IMG/VR virus record: IMGVR_UViG_3300042892_003812
Span: 1 to 47,178 of that record
Source: a virus
DNA: 47,178 bases
Strand: one strand, 5' to 3'
Shown here piece by piece: positions 43,715 to 47,178 of the stretch. The notes below the pieces were generated by a model, which saw only the letters and a list, made by a program, of their open reading frames with translations, was not told the DNA's origin and did no database searches. Position numbers and translations under genes: made by a program. The first letter of the stretch is position 1; every line of letters begins with the position of its first letter.

Positions 43715-44990
43715 TACCATGTGTCTTGCACCCTGGGTGCATACCTATCTTTCACCGCAGACTGAGCGCAGAATGTGTTGTGCGTCACGGGAACCTGCGC
43801 AGAATTTTGAACAGTACATAGATACTGCCGCAGGCACAGGGCGATATATACCCGTGACTCTTGAGGCGCACTGGAATTCAGAACACATGCGATCAGTACG
43901 GCGGCGCATGATGGCCGGAGAAACACTACCAGAATGTGAGGTTTGTAATGACCGGTTACTCAATGTATCCGTATACCGCGATTATTTTTGGCACCTGTTC
44001 CAGGGAAGACTTGATCAAATATGGGATAACACTGAACCAGATGGATCGACTCATATGCGCCCTGTTTCATGGGATTATAGGTTTTCAAACCTGTGCAATT
44101 TCAAATGTAGAACCTGTGGCGACATGCTGTCCAGCGCCTGGGAGAGTGAACAAAAGCAGAACAACATGGTTGACTGGGCTAATCCTAAAAACAATTGGAT
44201 GCGAAACGATATACGTGCCGAAATCTCACATTTTCAGGATAGTCAAATTGAAGCCGAATTCAGTTCAGCTGTTGAGCAACACAGAGTAGAAGAAATATAC
44301 TGGGTGGGTGGCGAACCCCTGATGTACGAACAGCACTGGCGTTACATGAAACGAATCGTAGAACTAGGAGACGGGGGGAAATTATATGCTAGATACAATA
44401 CTAATCTTAGCCGCGTACACTATCGCGGCATTGATCTTTTTGACGATATTCTCAGTCATGTTCGGGACTGGCAAATATGTGCTAGCCTGGATGGAACTGA
44501 CCACATTGGGGAATATATTCGTACAGGATTGGATTATGCACAGTTCAAGCGTAATTTTGAACACGGACTACAGTACGCAACAAATGCCAGACAAATGCGT
44601 ATTGATTTTACACTCACTTTGCCCGGAATGTTCGAAACGGATGCAATACAACAATTGGCAAAACAGTTTGGAGTAGAACTGCTGGCCAAGGTTATCTTCA
44701 GTTTCTCACCAGATATTATCTTGAGTCCTTTAGCATTACCTAGACACATACTAGATTCATGGATCGACGAACTAGCAGGCCGCTCCGCAGGTGCCATGCG
44801 TGATGTACTGTTACAATTAAAGACCCGGCCCACATTTGAGGAACAATGGCCGGATCAATATCGTGCAGGGCTTGCAAAAGGCAAAGCCCGTGTGTTACAA
44901 CTAGAACAAATAAGAACACAGTCAGTAACAATGACAGATATCCTGGGCAGCCGTCCAGAAGTACTAGAATGGTGGATGAAAATTGCTTGA
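43701..44990 (+). CDS. Radical SAM protein 5 with N-terminal twitch domain (429 aa)
   Basis: The most diverged of the five. Twitch cysteines are Cys8 (MCLAPWVHTYLSP), Cys26, Cys27 (RMCCASRE), Cys79 and Cys82 (CEVCND), with the HMRSVRRRMMAGE helix before the last pair. C-x3-C-x2-C is at Cys132, 136 and 139 (NLCNFKCRTC), then IYWVGGEPLMYEQHW and ARYNTNLS. The tail (TMTDILGSRPEVLEWWMKI) keeps Pro-Glu and Trp. ATG 43701, overlapping the epimerase gene by 14 nt, is preferred over TTG 43686 and the later ATG 43719. Overlap with the epimerase gene suggests joint expression and perhaps a shared sugar pathway. Confidence 0.8.
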   Translation: MRKPDTMCLAPWVHTYLSPQTERRMCCASREPAQNFEQYIDTAAGTGRYIPVTLEAHWNSEHMRSVRRRMMAGETLPECEVCNDRLLNVSVYRDYFWHLFQGRLDQIWDNTEPDGSTHMRPVSWDYRFSNLCNFKCRTCGDMLSSAWESEQKQNNMVDWANPKNNWMRNDIRAEISHFQDSQIEAEFSSAVEQHRVEEIYWVGGEPLMYEQHWRYMKRIVELGDGGKLYARYNTNLSRVHYRGIDLFDDILSHVRDWQICASLDGTDHIGEYIRTGLDYAQFKRNFEHGLQYATNARQMRIDFTLTLPGMFETDAIQQLAKQFGVELLAKVIFSFSPDIILSPLALPRHILDSWIDELAGRSAGAMRDVLLQLKTRPTFEEQWPDQYRAGLAKGKARVLQLEQIRTQSVTMTDILGSRPEVLEWWMKIA

Positions 44991-46020
44991 TACGATTGAA
45001 ATAGATCTACGCAGTCAAGATAACAAAGTCTTAACTGTGTACATAGATGTGGAAGACAACAGTTTAAGTCGTAAATGGCTCACAGCATTAAATGATATTG
45101 TTCATAATAATCTGCACTTAGAAAAGAACTACTGCTGGTTAGGCTGGACAGAAAGTGCAAGAAACGCAGAGTATTTGTGTATACAGATCAATAGATCAAT
45201 TAATGCCATTAATGCCAGCACGTTGGATTATCGCATTCAAGACTTCTTTAGCCCTGGCACAGTGATTCAAGCTGATCTAGACATTGATCATGCACGAATG
45301 AATCAACTGCACAGATACTTTGAAGATCTTCAGGGCACAGCAGGTGCCATGAGCTCGCACTACACAGCCGCAGATGATCACACACGTTGGCACATACGTC
45401 AATTGAACCTGTTGTGTCACGAACTAGAAAGTCTTGTGTTAAGTATGCGTAAGGCCGTGCAGGCACCGGAATGGCGTAGACCGTCGCAATTGATGTGCTG
45501 GTTACAGGCGCCACGCTATGAACTGGATGAACAAGACTTAGAGTTGTTTGGCATCGATACTATTAATCGTAGTTTGGGCGGTGTGTATGTGGGAGTTAAT
45601 AAAGCAGTGGGCAAGCATCATTGGGAAGTGTTCTGTGACGAAGGCAGAGATTCGCGAATTGGCGAACTTGTTACCTCAGGACTACGCACACAGACTCAGG
45701 CCGCTGCGGACTTTGACATTGAATGGGCACGTGATCCCGGCGCATACCCGTGGCAAATCACGCAGTTGGCCGAATTTCGTGAATGGCTTGCCAGGAATGG
45801 ATTCAACCCAGATGATCCCGGCCTCACAATTGGTCACCCGCAGGTGGGGCAGGTTGATCTTGAAAGGTCATTTGGTACAACCAATTACCAAACAATCTGG
45901 GCACAACTAGCACAACACATGGATGTGTACTCAATTCGCACTTCAAGTGCTGGTGCTATATACAACTACAGTTGGAGTGATCCAGACTATGATCTACAAC
46001 AAATTAAGGAATTAAAATGA
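44983..46020 (+). CDS. Conserved protein of unknown function (345 aa, TTG start)
   Basis: I cannot assign a function. The protein is mixed alpha/beta with no cysteine clusters or transmembrane segments. Noticeable parts are DIEWARDPGAYPWQITQLAE, DPGLTIGHPQVGQVDLE and LEKNYCWLGWTESARNAEYL. The central region (about 100-150) is helical, His- and Arg-rich. The frame has no suitable ATG near its beginning; TTG at 44983 overlaps the radical SAM 5 stop by 8 nt and is preceded by GGTGG (44971-44975). It is coupled to the 33-aa gene by an ATGA overlap. Its constant contact with the radical SAM and carbamoyltransferase genes suggests the same pathway. Confidence 0.6.
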   Translation: MLDTIEIDLRSQDNKVLTVYIDVEDNSLSRKWLTALNDIVHNNLHLEKNYCWLGWTESARNAEYLCIQINRSINAINASTLDYRIQDFFSPGTVIQADLDIDHARMNQLHRYFEDLQGTAGAMSSHYTAADDHTRWHIRQLNLLCHELESLVLSMRKAVQAPEWRRPSQLMCWLQAPRYELDEQDLELFGIDTINRSLGGVYVGVNKAVGKHHWEVFCDEGRDSRIGELVTSGLRTQTQAAADFDIEWARDPGAYPWQITQLAEFREWLARNGFNPDDPGLTIGHPQVGQVDLERSFGTTNYQTIWAQLAQHMDVYSIRTSSAGAIYNYSWSDPDYDLQQIKELK

Positions 46021-46118
46021 AATGGATTCGCAGACTTTGGGATAGAATTACGCTAGAATATCGTTATCGTAAAAAATTAAAAGAACTACGCAAACGAGAT
46101 CCTTTTATCTACAAATGA
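46017..46118 (+). CDS. 33-aa basic peptide
   Basis: A 33-residue frame with ATGA overlaps at both ends (46017-46020 with the 345-aa gene, 46115-46118 with the carbamoyltransferase). The double overlap is strong evidence that it is translated. It is highly basic, with 6 Lys and 7 Arg against 4 acidic residues, and has Trp3, Trp8 and an RYRKKLKELRKRD helix. It is probably a small helical, nucleic-acid- or membrane-binding protein conserved beside this transferase. Given the radical SAM genes nearby, it could also be a peptide substrate, though it lacks a clear leader/core layout. Confidence 0.65.
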   Translation: MKWIRRLWDRITLEYRYRKKLKELRKRDPFIYK

Positions 46119-47178
46119 ATATTCTTGGTATCTCTGCAGGCTTTCATGATGCCGCTGCCACAGTTGTCTCACCTGACGGGGAGATACTGTTTGCTGCACA
46201 TTCTGAGCGTTATAGCAAAAAGAAAAACGACGCTGACTTTTGTCAGGGCTTGCTAGACGAAATTCTTGAATATGGTCCTGAAACAGTTGCGTACTATGAA
46301 CGCCCTTGGGCAAAACAAGCAAGACAATGGTACGCAGGCCAAGGCGTTGAATGGGACAAACTAACAACAAAACAAATATTACGTAAACAGTTGGGCGGAC
46401 AAATTGAACCTGAGCGGGTACACAGTTACAATCACCATTTATCGCATGCGGCCGCGGGCTTTCAAACCAGCCCGTTTGAACGTGCCACAGTGGTGGTAAT
46501 AGATGCAATAGGTGAATGGGATACCGTCAGTATCTGGGGTGCCGAATATGATTCAAAAGGTCGGGCACAGTACAAGAGATTATGGCGTCAGATTTATCCA
46601 CACTCAATTGGGCTGTTCTACAGTGCAGTGACCAGCCGCATTGGCCTACACCCACTGGACGAAGAATACATCACCATGGGCATGGCAGCCTGGGGACGCA
46701 ACACCTGGTATCATGACATGCGTGAACATGTTATTGCTAGTGAACGTGATCTTGAACTGCGACACAACTTTCACACAGGCATGAGCGCAGAGTTCTTGGT
46801 AGGCGCCAGTAATGAAAACATTGCAGCCGCTGGGCAGTTGGTAGCAGAAGATCTTATTCGACAAGTAATGATTCGCGCTAGAAACCTAGGTTTTAATTCA
46901 AATCTGGTATATATGGGTGGGGTGGCATTGAATTGCACAGCCAACCGAATGCTAGGAGATTACTTTGAAAATATATGGATTATGCCTTGTCCCGGTGATG
47001 CTGGTAGCAGTCTCGGTTGTGCCGCTTTGGCTCTTGGGCGTAGAATTAACTGGCGCAACAGTTATCTGGGCCATTGCATTCCAGGTGTTTATCCTGTTAA
47101 CCAGTTGCTGGATCGGCTTCTTGGTGACAAAATTGTCGGAGTGGCATCAGGCAGAGCCGAGTTTGGCCCCCGCGCACT
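46115..47178 (+). CDS. NodU/TobZ-type carbamoyltransferase (3' partial)
   Basis: An open frame running off the window end, with 354 codons visible. The N-terminal ASKHA-like domain is clear: NILGISAGFHDAAATVV (2-18), HHLSHA (107-112, the metal-binding His set), VVVIDAIGEWDTVSIWG (126-142), GGVALNCTANRM (268-279) and CPGDAGSSLGCAALALG (292-308). The last residues, SGRAEFGPRA, are the 'GR.EfGPRALG' motif before the C-terminal YrdC-unlike half, which is missing here. Family enzymes transfer a carbamoyl group from carbamoyl phosphate (via carbamoyl-adenylate) to a sugar hydroxyl or similar group, so it likely finishes a small molecule or glycan. The start is fixed by the ATGA overlap with the 33-aa gene. 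Confidence 0.9.
   Translation, partial: MNILGISAGFHDAAATVVSPDGEILFAAHSERYSKKKNDADFCQGLLDEILEYGPETVAYYERPWAKQARQWYAGQGVEWDKLTTKQILRKQLGGQIEPERVHSYNHHLSHAAAGFQTSPFERATVVVIDAIGEWDTVSIWGAEYDSKGRAQYKRLWRQIYPHSIGLFYSAVTSRIGLHPLDEEYITMGMAAWGRNTWYHDMREHVIASERDLELRHNFHTGMSAEFLVGASNENIAAAGQLVAEDLIRQVMIRARNLGFNSNLVYMGGVALNCTANRMLGDYFENIWIMPCPGDAGSSLGCAALALGRRINWRNSYLGHCIPGVYPVNQLLDRLLGDKIVGVASGRAEFGPRA

Overview
The window is a piece of a tailed, contractile-tail (myovirus) phage genome of the T4-like superfamily, of the kind known from aquatic T4-like phages. Evidence is a collinear run of baseplate genes (gp48-like, gp53-like, hub, gp5-like spike, gp25, gp6, and a giant gp7-position protein), repeat-rich fibre genes, and T4-type late promoter motifs ((T/C)ATAAATA) in the few intergenic gaps. 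The host cannot be told from this sequence. No tRNA, rRNA, CRISPR array, insertion sequence or integrase was recognised, and no gap longer than 300 bases lacks a gene.

Region 1 (1-31866) is the late structural module, all on the + strand. It begins inside a gp48-like tail-tube/baseplate gene. It then carries gp53-like, a 1090-aa hub-like protein, a gp5-like spike without a visible lysozyme domain, an Ala/Gly-rich 540-aa protein, gp25, gp6 (1192 aa) and a 4927-aa giant that takes up almost a third of the window. Next come a 49-aa protein, a 201-aa virion-type protein, a 689-aa fibre with 27-residue repeats and a 339-aa structural protein. The giant protein carries a gp7-like N-terminal part, seven FG-GAP-like propeller blades, four copies of a ~46-residue repeat, four carbohydrate-binding-like modules and a pair of GSGY repeats. 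A rho-independent terminator (31883-31909) closes the module.

Region 2 (31926-47178 and beyond) is a tightly packed accessory cassette. It has a 102-aa conserved phage protein, two related GT-A-like glycosyltransferases, a 110-aa protein and a 307-aa DxD-containing protein. An SGNH hydrolase on the - strand follows, then a P-loop/sulfotransferase-like protein. After these come five radical SAM enzymes, each with an N-terminal twitch (half-SPASM) cysteine set, interleaved with a GT-B-like 352-aa protein and a GDP-mannose 3',5'-epimerase homologue. The cassette ends with a 345-aa unknown, a 33-aa basic peptide and a NodU/TobZ-type carbamoyltransferase cut by the window end. Many neighbours overlap by 4 nt (ATGA), suggesting translational coupling. 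A late-type promoter at 35724 could drive the second half.

The most interesting part is region 2: five twitch radical SAM proteins with a shared C-terminal signature, next to nucleotide-sugar, glycosyl-transfer, SGNH and carbamoyl-transfer genes. I infer a phage-encoded pathway that makes or decorates a glycan or a virion/host-surface component. Its chemistry cannot be read from the sequence.
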